Positions 56,880 to 64,000 of a stretch of DNA of 64,000 bases are shown here, one piece after another. A program made the position numbers and the translations under genes. This stretch comes from Acidovorax sp. FJL06. Lineage in GTDB: Bacteria > Pseudomonadota > Gammaproteobacteria > Burkholderiales > Burkholderiaceae_C. Every line of letters starts with the position of its first letter. Positions within the stretch are counted from its first letter, which is position 1. The notes under the pieces are model-generated. The model ran no database searches. It was not told the origin of the DNA and worked only from the letters and a program-made list of their open reading frames with translations. Where the stretch lies: positions 203,265 to 267,264 of the forward strand of contig NZ_QAJR01000012.1 in assembly GCF_003852545.1 (NCBI RefSeq), in the 5' to 3' direction.

Positions 56880-58559
56880 ATGACCGACCGCCCGTGGCTG
56901 GCCGCCTATCCGCAAGGGGTTCCTGCCGACATCGACATCTCGCAGTACACCTCCCTCGTCGCCCTCATGGACGAGGCGTTCAAGAAGTACGCCGATCGCG
57001 TCGCCTACAGCTTCATGGGCAAGGACGTGACCTATGCCCAGACCGACTCGCTCTCCAGCGCGTTCGCGGCCTATCTGCAGGGCCTGGGCCTGGTCAAGGG
57101 TGACCGCGTGGCCATCATGATGCCCAACGTGCCGCAGTACCCCGTCACCGTGGCTGCCGTGCTGCGCGCAGGGTTTGTGGTGGTCAACGTGAACCCGCTG
57201 TACACCCCGCGCGAGCTGGAGCACCAGCTCAAGGACTCGGGTGCCAAGGCCATCGTCATCATCGAGAACTTCGCCACCACGCTGGAGCAGTGCATTGCGC
57301 ACACGCCCGTCAAGCATGTGGTGCTGTGCGCCATGGGCGACCAGCTGGGCCTGCTCAAGGGCGCGCTGGTCAACTACGTGGTGCGCAACGTCAAGAAGAT
57401 GGTGCCGGCCTACAACCTGCCCGGCGCCGTGCGCTTCAATGATGCGGTGGCCCAGGGCACGCGCGGCACGCTCAAGAAGCCCGACATCAAGCCCGATGAC
57501 ATCGCGCTCTTGCAGTACACCGGTGGCACCACGGGCGTGAGCAAGGGCGCCGTGCTGTTGCAGCGCAACGTGATCGCCAACGTGCTGCAGTCCGAGGCCT
57601 GGAACGACCCCGTGATGAAGAAGGTGCCGGCCGGCGAGCAGCCCACCAGCATCTGCGCGCTGCCGCTGTACCACATCTTCGCGTTCACCGTGAACATGAT
57701 GCTGAGCATGCGCACCGGCGGCAAGACCATCCTGATCCCCAACCCGCGCGACCTGCCGGCGGTGCTCAAGGAGCTGTCCAAGCACCGCTTCCACAGCTTC
57801 CCGGCCGTCAACACGCTGTTCAACGGGCTGGCCAACCACCCCGACTTCAACACCGTCGACTGGAAGAGCCTCAAGGTCTCGGTGGGCGGTGGCATGGCCG
57901 TGCAGGGCGCCGTGGCCAAGCTCTGGCTGGAGAAGACCGGCTGCCCCATCTGCGAAGGCTACGGCCTGTCCGAGACCAGCCCCTCGGCCAGTTGCAACCC
58001 CGTGACGGCCACCGAGTACACCGGCACCATCGGCGTGCCGATCCCGGGCACGTACATGAAGCTGCTCGACGACGAGGGCCGTGAAGTCACCACGCTGGGC
58101 GAGCCGGGCGAGATCGCCATCAAGGGCCCGCAGGTCATGGCCGGCTACTGGCAGCGCCCCGACGAGACCGCCAAGGTCATGACCGAGGACGGCTACTTCA
58201 AGTCCGGCGACATCGGCGTGATGGACGCGCGCGGCTACTTCAAGATCGTGGACCGCAAGAAGGACATGGTGCTGGTCAGCGGCTTCAACGTCTACCCCAA
58301 CGAGGTGGAAGAAGTGGTGGCCAACTGCCCGGGCGTGCTCGAATGCGCCGTGGTGGGGGTGCCGGACGAAAAGACCGGCGAGGCCGTCAAGCTCGTCATC
58401 GTGAAGAAGGACCCGGCGCTGACGGAGGCGCAGGTCAAGGAGTTCTGCCGCCACGAACTCACGGGCTACAAGCAGCCCCGCGTGATCGAGTTCCGCACCG
58501 AGCTGCCCAAGACCCCCGTGGGCAAGATCCTGCGCCGCGAGTTGCGCGACAAGAAATGA
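56880..58559 (+). CDS. fadD: Long-chain fatty acid--CoA ligase
   Basis: A 559-residue AMP-forming acyl-CoA ligase. The P-loop LLQYTGGTTGVSKGAVLLQR, the gate/adenine motif CEGYGLSETSPSASCNP, the hinge DRKKDMVLVSGFNVYPNEVE and the C-terminal Lys in KTPVGKILRRELR are all present. Length and motifs match FadD. It activates long-chain fatty acids for beta-oxidation or lipid use. A ribosome site (CAGGAG) precedes the ATG, and a terminator follows the stop by 37 bp. Confidence 0.92.
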   Translation: MTDRPWLAAYPQGVPADIDISQYTSLVALMDEAFKKYADRVAYSFMGKDVTYAQTDSLSSAFAAYLQGLGLVKGDRVAIMMPNVPQYPVTVAAVLRAGFVVVNVNPLYTPRELEHQLKDSGAKAIVIIENFATTLEQCIAHTPVKHVVLCAMGDQLGLLKGALVNYVVRNVKKMVPAYNLPGAVRFNDAVAQGTRGTLKKPDIKPDDIALLQYTGGTTGVSKGAVLLQRNVIANVLQSEAWNDPVMKKVPAGEQPTSICALPLYHIFAFTVNMMLSMRTGGKTILIPNPRDLPAVLKELSKHRFHSFPAVNTLFNGLANHPDFNTVDWKSLKVSVGGGMAVQGAVAKLWLEKTGCPICEGYGLSETSPSASCNPVTATEYTGTIGVPIPGTYMKLLDDEGREVTTLGEPGEIAIKGPQVMAGYWQRPDETAKVMTEDGYFKSGDIGVMDARGYFKIVDRKKDMVLVSGFNVYPNEVEEVVANCPGVLECAVVGVPDEKTGEAVKLVIVKKDPALTEAQVKEFCRHELTGYKQPRVIEFRTELPKTPVGKILRRELRDKK

Positions 58560-58596
58560 CGCAGGGGCGTGCAGCCATTGCGCGCCACAATCTGCG

Positions 58597-58618
58597 GGCG
58601 GCTTCGGCCGCCTTTTTT
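58597..58618 (+). terminator. Rho-independent terminator after fadD
   Basis: GGCGGC-ttcg-GCCGCC forms a perfect stem with a UUCG loop and is followed by six T residues. Confidence 0.9.
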
Positions 58619-58675
58619 CATCGCCGGGCCGCCCCGGCAGGCCGTTTTCTTGCGTGTTGATCCGAGGGTTTTTGT

Positions 58676-59431
58676 ATGAGTACCGCCATCCTGAGTGCAC
58701 TGACCGAGGAGCAAAGCTCGCTGGTCGGGCACCTGGCCCATCCGCAGCGCGTGATGCACGCGGGCCGCGCCTTCTGGCGGGGCGAGCTGCACGACCGGCG
58801 GGTGGTGCTGGCGCTGTCGGGCATCGGCAAGGTGGCGGCCGCCACCACGGCGACGGCGCTGATCGAGCATTTCGGCGTGGCGCGCATCGTGTTCACCGGG
58901 GTGGCCGGGGGCGTGGGCGACGGGGTGAATGTGGGCGATGTGGTGGTGGCCCAGGACTACGTGCAGCACGACATGGACGCCTCGCCGCTGTTTCCGCGCT
59001 GGGAGCTGCCGGGTTACGGGCGCAGCCGGCTGGCCTGCGACCCCGCCTTGAGTGCTCTGCTTTTGGAAGCGGCCAGCGCATGCGTGGCGGGCGCTAGCGG
59101 CCAATGGGGTTTGATGTCTTCGCCGGGGCAGCCCCGCCACCGCGTGCACCACGGCCTGGTGGCCAGCGGCGACCGGTTTGTCTCGACCGCTGAAGAATCG
59201 CTGCGCCTGCGCGCCGCGCTGCGGGGCGCCGGGCACGACGTGCTCGCGGTGGAAATGGAGGGCGCCGCCGTGGCCCAGGTCTGCCAGGACTATGGCGTGC
59301 CTTTCGCCGCCGTGCGCACCATCTCGGACCGCGCCGACGACACCGCCCATGGCGACTTCGCACTGTTCGTGCAGACCGTGGCCAGCCGCTACGCCGAGCA
59401 CATGGTGCAGACACTGCTTCAAAAGCTATAA
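58676..59431 (+). CDS. mtnN: 5'-methylthioadenosine/S-adenosylhomocysteine nucleosidase, with a repeat-derived insertion
   Basis: A 251-residue nucleosidase of the PNP_UDP_1 family. The N-terminal LSALTEEQSSL and VLALSGIGKVAAATTATALI, the purine-site strand FTGVAGGVGDGVNVGDVVVA, the AVEMEGAAVAQVC motif and the catalytic Asp in TISDRADDT are present. It splits methylthioadenosine (a polyamine by-product) and S-adenosylhomocysteine. It is about 20 residues longer than E. coli MtnN: the segment EAASACVAGASGQWGLMSS is extra and corresponds to a copy of the interspersed repeat in frame. Confidence 0.9.
   Translation: MSTAILSALTEEQSSLVGHLAHPQRVMHAGRAFWRGELHDRRVVLALSGIGKVAAATTATALIEHFGVARIVFTGVAGGVGDGVNVGDVVVAQDYVQHDMDASPLFPRWELPGYGRSRLACDPALSALLLEAASACVAGASGQWGLMSSPGQPRHRVHHGLVASGDRFVSTAEESLRLRAALRGAGHDVLAVEMEGAAVAQVCQDYGVPFAAVRTISDRADDTAHGDFALFVQTVASRYAEHMVQTLLQKL
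59053..59107. repeat. Interspersed palindromic repeat inside mtnN
   Basis: TTTTGGAAGCGGCCAGCGCA, then TGCGTGGCGGGCGCTAGCGG, then CCAATGG follows the plan of the copy at 59418 (AGC, then AGCGC...GCGCTAG-GGCC-AT), only 310 bp away. It is translated in frame and accounts for about 17 extra residues in MtnN. Confidence 0.58.
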
Positions 59432-59486
59432 ATTTGATAGCTATTAGCGCTTATCCATCAAGCGCTAGAGGCCGATTTCATTAAAA
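59418..59486. repeat. Interspersed palindromic repeat, intergenic copy after mtnN
   Basis: AAAAGCTATAAATTTGATAG, then CTATTAGCGCTTATCCATCA, then AGCGCTAGAGGCCGATTTCA is the best-preserved copy in the window. It holds two hairpins (AGCTAT-aaatttg-ATAGCT and TAGCGCTT...AAGCGCTA). It overlaps the mtnN stop, whose last codons (KL) and TAA lie at its left edge. Confidence 0.85.
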
Positions 59487-59557
59487 ATCTACCGAACTGA
59501 GGAGAGGGCAAGCCTCCGCCAGCGCCACCGCGGAACCGGCTCTGCCGGGCCGCTGGA

Positions 59558-59601
59558 GGCGTCCCCCCTCGGGGGGGAAGGCGCGCAGCGCCACAGGGGG
59601 G
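59558..59601. repeat. Stop-abutting GC-rich hairpin repeat, copy 3
   Basis: GGCGTCCCCCCTCGGGGGGG, then AAGGCGCGCAGCGCCACAGG then GGGG ends exactly at the corA stop codon on the minus strand. It is the same family as 13439 and 19041. Confidence 0.82.
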
Positions 59602-60591
59602 CTACTTCAACCAGCCGCGCTTGCGGAAGTACCACATCGGCCCCAGCGCGCTGGTCACCATCAGGGCCAGCACGTAGGGGTAGGCGCCCGCACCCAGCAG
59701 CTCCAGCTCGGGGAACTTGAGGTTCATGCCGTACACGCTCGCGATCAGCGTGGGCGGCAGCAGCGCCACGCTGGCCACCGAGAAGATCTTGATGATCTTG
59801 TTCTGGTTGATGTTGATGAAACCGACCGTGGCGTCCATCAGGAAGTTGATCTTGTCGAACAAAAAGGCCGTGTGGTTGTCCAGCGACTCGATGTCGCGCA
59901 GGATCTGGCGCGCCTCCTCGAACTGCTCGGCGTTGAGCATCTTGGAGCGCATCATGAAGCTCACCGCGCGGCGCGTGTCCATCACGTTGCGGCGGATGCG
60001 GCCGTTCAAGTCTTCCTGGCGCGCGATGGCGGCCAGCACCTCGCCGGCGCGGGTGTCGGTCACGTCGCCGGCCAGCACCTGCCGGCTCACGGCTTCGAGC
60101 TCGTCGTAGATGTTTTCCAGCGTGTCGGCCGAGTATTCGGCGTCGGCATCGAACAGCTTGAGCAGCACTTCCTTGGCGTCTTCGATGAGGCCCGGCGCGC
60201 GGCGTGCGCGCATGCGCAAGAGGCGGAACACGGGCACGTCTTCGTCGTGGATGGAGAACAGCACGCCCCGGCTCTTGAGGTTGGTGTTGTGCTGGTTGAG
60301 GATGAAGGCCACGCGCACCGAGCGCGGGTTTTCATCGTCGTCGATCAGGAAGTCGCTGCGGATGTGCAGCTCGCCGTTGTCTTCTTCGTAGAAGCGGGCG
60401 GATTCCTCGATGTCCTCGTCCATCGCATCCTCGGGGATGGACAGGCCGTAGTGCTGCTTGATCCAGCGTTTCTCTTCGAGGGTGGGGGCTTCCAGATCGA
60501 CCCAGATCGGCTGGAAGCGGGTCAGCTCTTCCAGGGACTCGATTTCTTCCTGGAACAGCCGGCCATTGGCAAGCGTAAAGATGTTGAGCAT
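59602..60591 (-). CDS. corA: CorA-type magnesium/cobalt channel
   Basis: A 329-residue channel. The soluble N-terminal funnel (about residues 1-260) is followed by two C-terminal membrane helices (about 267-289 and 300-320) and the selectivity motif YGMNLKFPE between them. The C-terminal basic tail (RKRGWLK) is typical. It imports Mg2+. The start codon ATG 60591 gives MLNIFTLANGRL, common in proteobacterial CorA. It stands alone, with a repeat right at its stop codon. Confidence 0.94.
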   Translation of the reverse strand: MLNIFTLANGRLFQEEIESLEELTRFQPIWVDLEAPTLEEKRWIKQHYGLSIPEDAMDEDIEESARFYEEDNGELHIRSDFLIDDDENPRSVRVAFILNQHNTNLKSRGVLFSIHDEDVPVFRLLRMRARRAPGLIEDAKEVLLKLFDADAEYSADTLENIYDELEAVSRQVLAGDVTDTRAGEVLAAIARQEDLNGRIRRNVMDTRRAVSFMMRSKMLNAEQFEEARQILRDIESLDNHTAFLFDKINFLMDATVGFININQNKIIKIFSVASVALLPPTLIASVYGMNLKFPELELLGAGAYPYVLALMVTSALGPMWYFRKRGWLK

Positions 60592-60774
60592 GGGCTCACT
60601 CCCTTGTGTGTGGCAACTGCGGTGTGGGGTCTGGGGGTGCTTTCAACCCCACGGCAGGCCGGGGAGCTGAAAGCTACCAACTCGGGTAGGTTTCCAAGGA
60701 GCTGTCTCCGTCAAAAATAGGCAAGTCGCGGATTATGGCACCGGGAGGGTGCCGGGCGGTGCGGTGGGCCGAGG

Positions 60775-61560
60775 TCAGGCCCCGCGCACCAGCGCCAGGG
60801 CGCGGCACAGGTCGGCCCAGGCGGCGGCCTTGGTGTCCTGCGAGCGCAGCAAAAAGGCCGGGTCATAGGTCACCACCGCCGGGCAGCCCGCCAGCTGGTG
60901 CGGGCCCGCGCGCAGGCGGCCCAGCGGCTCGGTGCGGCCCAGGGCCGCGCGTGCCGCCACATGGCCCAGCACCAGCACCATGGCGGGCTGCAGCGTGGCC
61001 ACCACGTCGGCCAGGGTGGCGGGGATGTGGGCGCTGGCTTCGGCGCCGGGCCCAGGCCGTTCCAGCGCCGCCAAGAAGACGCGCGGATGGCGGTGCAACT
61101 GCATGGCGCGCAGCATGTTGTCCAGCAGGCGCCCGGCGTCCCCGCCCAGCGGGTCGGCGGGGGTCAGGCTTTCCGCCACGATCAACCAGCCGCTGCCCAG
61201 GCCTGCGGGCGTCTGCGCCGGGTCTGCCGTGGGGTACAGCGCCTGGGGCGCGTGCAGTTGCAGCGCCGGGGCGGCCGGGCCTGTGGATGGCGGGGCCACG
61301 CTGCTGGTGCTTGGGGGCGGCGTGCGGGGGGCGGCTGTGGGCAGGGGCGCAGCGCTGCGGGGTGCCGCCGCCACGGGGGGCGGGGCTGGTGCATGCGCGG
61401 GCGCGGCGGCCGGGCTGCGGGCCTCCACAGCGGCGGCAGAAACGGCGGCGGATGGGGCGGCGGGTGGGGCGGTCGGGGCCGCTGCCGGTGGCGGGCCCCA
61501 CACGGTGACCCCCATTTCTTGCAGCATGGCGCGCTGTCGCGCATCGAGGTGGAGGCTCAT
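60775..61560 (-). CDS. Uracil-DNA-glycosylase-like protein with degenerate motifs and Ala/Pro-rich linker
   Basis: A 261-residue protein. A short N-terminal segment (MSLHLDARQRAMLQEMGV) is followed by a long Ala/Pro-rich low-complexity linker (about residues 27-105) and a C-terminal family-4/5 UDG-like domain with GGDAGRLLDNMLRAMQLHR, MVLVLGHVAARAALG and VVTYDPAFLLR. In active enzymes the last motif carries a His (TYHPxxLL); here it is Asp, and the first motif lacks the usual GEAPG. It may therefore be inactive or altered. It follows rimI after 37 bp, as often seen in Betaproteobacteria. Confidence 0.7.
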   Translation of the reverse strand: MSLHLDARQRAMLQEMGVTVWGPPPAAAPTAPPAAPSAAVSAAAVEARSPAAAPAHAPAPPPVAAAPRSAAPLPTAAPRTPPPSTSSVAPPSTGPAAPALQLHAPQALYPTADPAQTPAGLGSGWLIVAESLTPADPLGGDAGRLLDNMLRAMQLHRHPRVFLAALERPGPGAEASAHIPATLADVVATLQPAMVLVLGHVAARAALGRTEPLGRLRAGPHQLAGCPAVVTYDPAFLLRSQDTKAAAWADLCRALALVRGA

Positions 61561-61597
61561 ACGGGCGGGCAATCGGTGGGTTCGTGGCAGGCGGGGG

Positions 61598-62101
61598 TCA
61601 CAGCCCCAGGCTCATGACCACGGCGTCTTCGCGCTGGCCATGGTCTGCCGGGTAGTAGCGTTTGCGGTCGCCCACGCGGCGATAACCGTGGGCCAGGTAG
61701 ATGGCCTGGGCGCGCAGGTTGCTCGCACGCACTTCCAGCCACAGCCACTGCGCACCGCGCCCGCGCGACCACAGGGCCAGGGCGTCGAGCAGCACGCGCG
61801 CCCAGCCCTGGCGCTGGAACTCGGGGGTGACGGTGATGTTGAGCAGGTGCACTTCGTCCACTCCCATCATGGCCACGAAGTAGCCCAGCAGATGGTCCCC
61901 CGCCATCAGCACCTGCGCCTGGTAGCCCGAGGCCAGGGCATCGGTGAAGTTGCCACGCGTCCAGGGGTGCGAGTAGGCGCGCTGCTCCACGGTGAGCACG
62001 GCATCGAGCCGGGCCAGTGTGAGCGCTTCAAAGCGCGCTTCGGGGCGGGCCGAGGCGGTGTCGTCTGCAGCAGAGGACGAAGGGGTGGGCAGGGCACTCA
62101 T
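61598..62101 (-). CDS. rimI: Ribosomal protein S18-alanine N-acetyltransferase
   Basis: A 167-residue GNAT acetyltransferase. The acetyl-CoA site is QRQGWARVLLDALA, preceded by the strand LLNITVTPEF. The C-terminal end YYPADHGQREDAVVMSLGL is typical of RimI. The first 22 or so residues (MSALPTPSSSAADDTASARP) are an extension of low complexity. It acetylates the N-terminus of ribosomal protein S18. It overlaps the tsaB stop by 4 bp (ATGA), so the two are co-translated. Confidence 0.9.
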   Translation of the reverse strand: MSALPTPSSSAADDTASARPEARFEALTLARLDAVLTVEQRAYSHPWTRGNFTDALASGYQAQVLMAGDHLLGYFVAMMGVDEVHLLNITVTPEFQRQGWARVLLDALALWSRGRGAQWLWLEVRASNLRAQAIYLAHGYRRVGDRKRYYPADHGQREDAVVMSLGL

Positions 62102-62823
62102 GCGGGGTCTTTGGGCGGGGCCATGGCCTGGGCGGCGCGCTCGGCGGTGGTTTGCGCCACTTTATCGCGGATGTAGCGCGGCAGCGCGTCGCTGGCGGGC
62201 ACGGCCGCCCCTGCGGCGATCAGCGCGGGCGCCAGGCGCAGCAGTGCGGTGGCGGTGGGCAGGGCGGTGACATGGCGGGCGCCAGCCGCCAGCCGCTCGC
62301 CATAGGGCGTTTGCGCATTGCCTGCCACCGTCCAACCCGCGGGCACCTGCACGGATTCGGGCTTGCCCAGGCCAAAGTCGGCGTCGGTCTGCCATTGGCC
62401 GCTGGCCGCCTGCAATCCCGGCACATATCGGCAGCGCGTGTGGTAGACCTCGTCCATGCGTGCATCGAGCACGGCCACCACCTGGGTGCAGCCGTGCTGC
62501 TGGCGGGCTTCTTCGGCCACGGCAAGCAGGGTGTCTACGGGCAGCACGGGCACGCCCTGGCCGCCGCGCGCCCCAAAGGCCAGCCCCTGGGCCACGGCGC
62601 AGGCGGTGCGCAGGCCGGTGAACGAGCCGGGGCCGCGCCCGAAGGCGATCACGTCCAGCGTGTCGAACGACAGGCCGGCCTGGGCCATCAGGGCCTGCAC
62701 GGTGGGGATCAGCGCGGCCGAGGCCTGCGCGCCGCCCGGCCCCTGGTGCTGCCAGACGCCATCGCCGTGCTGCACGGCGATGGAGAGGGTGTCGGTACTG
62801 GTGTCGAAGGCGAGCAGATTCAT
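62098..62823 (-). CDS. tsaB: tRNA threonylcarbamoyladenosine biosynthesis protein TsaB
   Basis: A 241-residue ASKHA-fold protein. The N-terminal MNLLAFDTSTDTLSIAV and the motif FGRGPGSFTGLRTACAVAQG are diagnostic. It helps TsaD and TsaE make t6A37 in tRNA. Start ATG 62823 is 4 bp inside the EamA gene end, and its stop overlaps the rimI start; all three are one operon. Confidence 0.94.
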   Translation of the reverse strand: MNLLAFDTSTDTLSIAVQHGDGVWQHQGPGGAQASAALIPTVQALMAQAGLSFDTLDVIAFGRGPGSFTGLRTACAVAQGLAFGARGGQGVPVLPVDTLLAVAEEARQQHGCTQVVAVLDARMDEVYHTRCRYVPGLQAASGQWQTDADFGLGKPESVQVPAGWTVAGNAQTPYGERLAAGARHVTALPTATALLRLAPALIAAGAAVPASDALPRYIRDKVAQTTAERAAQAMAPPKDPA

Positions 62824-63827
62824 GGGCCGGGTGTTGTCGTTGTCGGGTGCGTGCGCAGGGGGCGCTGGGGGGCCGGGGCCGGGCTTGTGCGCAGCACCCC
62901 CACAAGGATACCGGTGGTCACCAGCAGCAATCCGGCCACGAGGTTCCAGTGCATCGGCTCCCCCAGGAAAAACACTGCGCCCATGGCCGACAGCCCGGGC
63001 ACCAGTGCCGTGATCATGGTGGAGCGCACGGGGCCGAAGTGCTGGATCATGCGCGTGAACGCAATGCCCGAGACCACCACCGAACCCCCGCCCTGGAACA
63101 CCATCTGGAAGGCGATCTCGCTCCAGGGCGCTACCGCCAGGTGGCTGGTGATAGCACCCAGCCCGACCAGCAGGGCATAGGCGGGCACATACGCCGCGCA
63201 GGCAAAGGCCGTGATGGCGATGGTGGCCTGCACCGCATCCACCGCATGGCGCCGCGCCAGCACGCTGTAGGTGGCCCAGCACGATGCGGCCAGCATGAAC
63301 AGCAGATCGCCCTTCCAGACATCGCCGCCGCCCCAGGCGGCCAGCAGGCTGCGTCCGCCCACGAGCAGGTCGCCCGCAACGATCAGGGCCAGCCCGGCGG
63401 CGCGCGGCGGTGTGATGTGGTCGCGCAGCAGCCAGGCGGCGAGCAGCGCCGTCCACAGCGGCAGGCTGCCGGGCATGAGCACCGAGGCATGCGTGGCGGG
63501 CGCGTGGAAGAAGCCTGCATAGGCCAGCAGGGCGTAGAGCAGCCCTCCAAACAGGCCCAGCAGGGCCGTGGTGCGCAGCGGCAAGGGCGAGATCCCGCCC
63601 AGGCTGGCGGGCGGGGCGGCCGCGCCCAGGGCCTGCGTGCGCCGCCGCACCATCCACCAGCCCCAGGGCAGCAACACCAGGCTGGCGCCGGCGATGCGCA
63701 GCAGGGCGATGTCGAGCGGGGTGAGCGTGCGCTGGGCCGAGGCGCGGGCGATGACGATGAAGCCCGTCCAGATGGTGACCGTCACAACGGCCGCCAGCAG
63801 GCCCATGGCACGAGGAGAAAAACGCAT
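62820..63827 (-). CDS. EamA-family (DMT superfamily) transporter
   Basis: A 335-residue membrane protein with ten predicted helices in two EamA repeats (about residues 8-160 and 170-310). RhaT/EamA features include GLLYALLAYAGFFHAPATHA and the late VPGLSAMGAVFFLGEPMHWN. The C-terminal tail is Pro/Thr-rich. It probably exports a metabolite; the substrate is unknown. It overlaps tsaB by 4 bp. Confidence 0.9.
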   Translation of the reverse strand: MRFSPRAMGLLAAVVTVTIWTGFIVIARASAQRTLTPLDIALLRIAGASLVLLPWGWWMVRRRTQALGAAAPPASLGGISPLPLRTTALLGLFGGLLYALLAYAGFFHAPATHASVLMPGSLPLWTALLAAWLLRDHITPPRAAGLALIVAGDLLVGGRSLLAAWGGGDVWKGDLLFMLAASCWATYSVLARRHAVDAVQATIAITAFACAAYVPAYALLVGLGAITSHLAVAPWSEIAFQMVFQGGGSVVVSGIAFTRMIQHFGPVRSTMITALVPGLSAMGAVFFLGEPMHWNLVAGLLLVTTGILVGVLRTSPAPAPQRPLRTHPTTTTPGP

Positions 63828-63936
63828 CGGGCGATTATCCGGTGGGGCCGGGGCCGGCCCCCGGCCGCCCGCGAAGCCCCGGCTGGGGGCGCGGGCATCA
63901 CCGCCCGGGCCCGCTCAGAACCGGTTCAGCGCCGGC

Positions 63937-64000
63937 TCAGAAAGACTCCCAGTCGTCGTCATGGCCGGCCTGGGGCGCGCGGCTGGCGGGCTTGGGGGCG
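63937..64000 (-). CDS. C-terminal tail of a methyl-accepting chemotaxis protein, 5' part outside window
   Basis: Only the last 21 codons are present. They read APKPASRAPQAGHDDDWESF before TGA: an Ala/Pro-rich linker ending in the acidic/aromatic pentapeptide WESF, which is the CheR/CheB-tethering end of many betaproteobacterial chemoreceptors. The signalling domain should lie to the right. Confidence 0.7.
   Translation of the reverse strand, partial: APKPASRAPQAGHDDDWESF

Noticed and set aside
63840-63900. GC-rich inverted repeats near the right end as a terminator
   Set aside because: Stems of GGCC type are present, but there is no T-run and the local composition makes chance pairing likely.

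Overview
This is high-GC DNA from a member of the Comamonadaceae (Betaproteobacteria), most like Acidovorax or a close relative. The evidence is a Comamonas-type protocatechuate 4,5-cleavage (pmd) operon, a vanAB pair, many Bug-type solute receptors, tkt-gap, pyk and fba genes, and several families of intergenic repeats typical of this family of bacteria. No tRNA, rRNA or CRISPR array was recognised. All names rest on reading motifs and family resemblance; no database search was run.

Region 1 (1-8.9 kb): a partial, divergent LigA-type dioxygenase subunit and a divergent LysR regulator; a glutamine-amidotransferase-like hydrolase; then a surface/signalling pair, in which an exported FecR-TPR-beta-barrel protein overlaps the gene for a CHASE2 adenylate cyclase; then a ribosome-hibernation-type protein.

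Region 2 (9-27 kb): an aromatic-acid catabolic block. vanAB (vanillate to protocatechuate) faces a GntR/VanR-type regulator. Next come a complete branched-chain-type ABC importer, a Bug receptor, a 6-phosphogluconate-dehydrogenase-like oxidoreductase, a LysR regulator and the operon (ModA-like)-pmdE-pmdF-bug-pmdD-pmdA-pmdB-pmdC, which takes protocatechuate to pyruvate and oxaloacetate. Four copies of the palindrome TGTATACA lie before vanA, the gntR gene, the importer and the pmd operon. This suggests one regulator controls uptake, demethylation and ring cleavage together.

Region 3 (27-35.5 kb): accessory genes, namely an alpha/beta hydrolase, a GYD protein, a stand-alone ClpP paralogue, a PhzS-like flavin monooxygenase, three small membrane proteins of unknown function, a 268-bp MITE-like element inserted exactly at a stop codon, an ECF-type sigma factor, a YdeI-family gene broken by one in-frame TAG, and an aldo/keto reductase.

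Region 4 (35.5-59.5 kb): mostly core genes. These are tkt-gap; an unusual SpeD-nucleotidyltransferase fusion; a membrane-stress operon (RHH-like protein, PspA, YqiJ, flotillin); pepP; a CPBP protease; pyk; two PAP2 phosphatases divergent from a two-component system; fba; a lipoprotein; a TerB-like membrane protein; pntAB; fadD; and mtnN.

Region 5 (59.6-64 kb, minus strand): corA, then a tightly overlapping run (read right to left) of an EamA exporter, tsaB, rimI and a degenerate uracil-DNA-glycosylase-like gene. The C-terminal tail of a chemotaxis receptor lies at the window edge.

Repeat families recur throughout. The most striking, an imperfect palindrome of about 55 bp, lies between genes and also in frame inside two enzymes (the SpeD-fused nucleotidyltransferase and MtnN).
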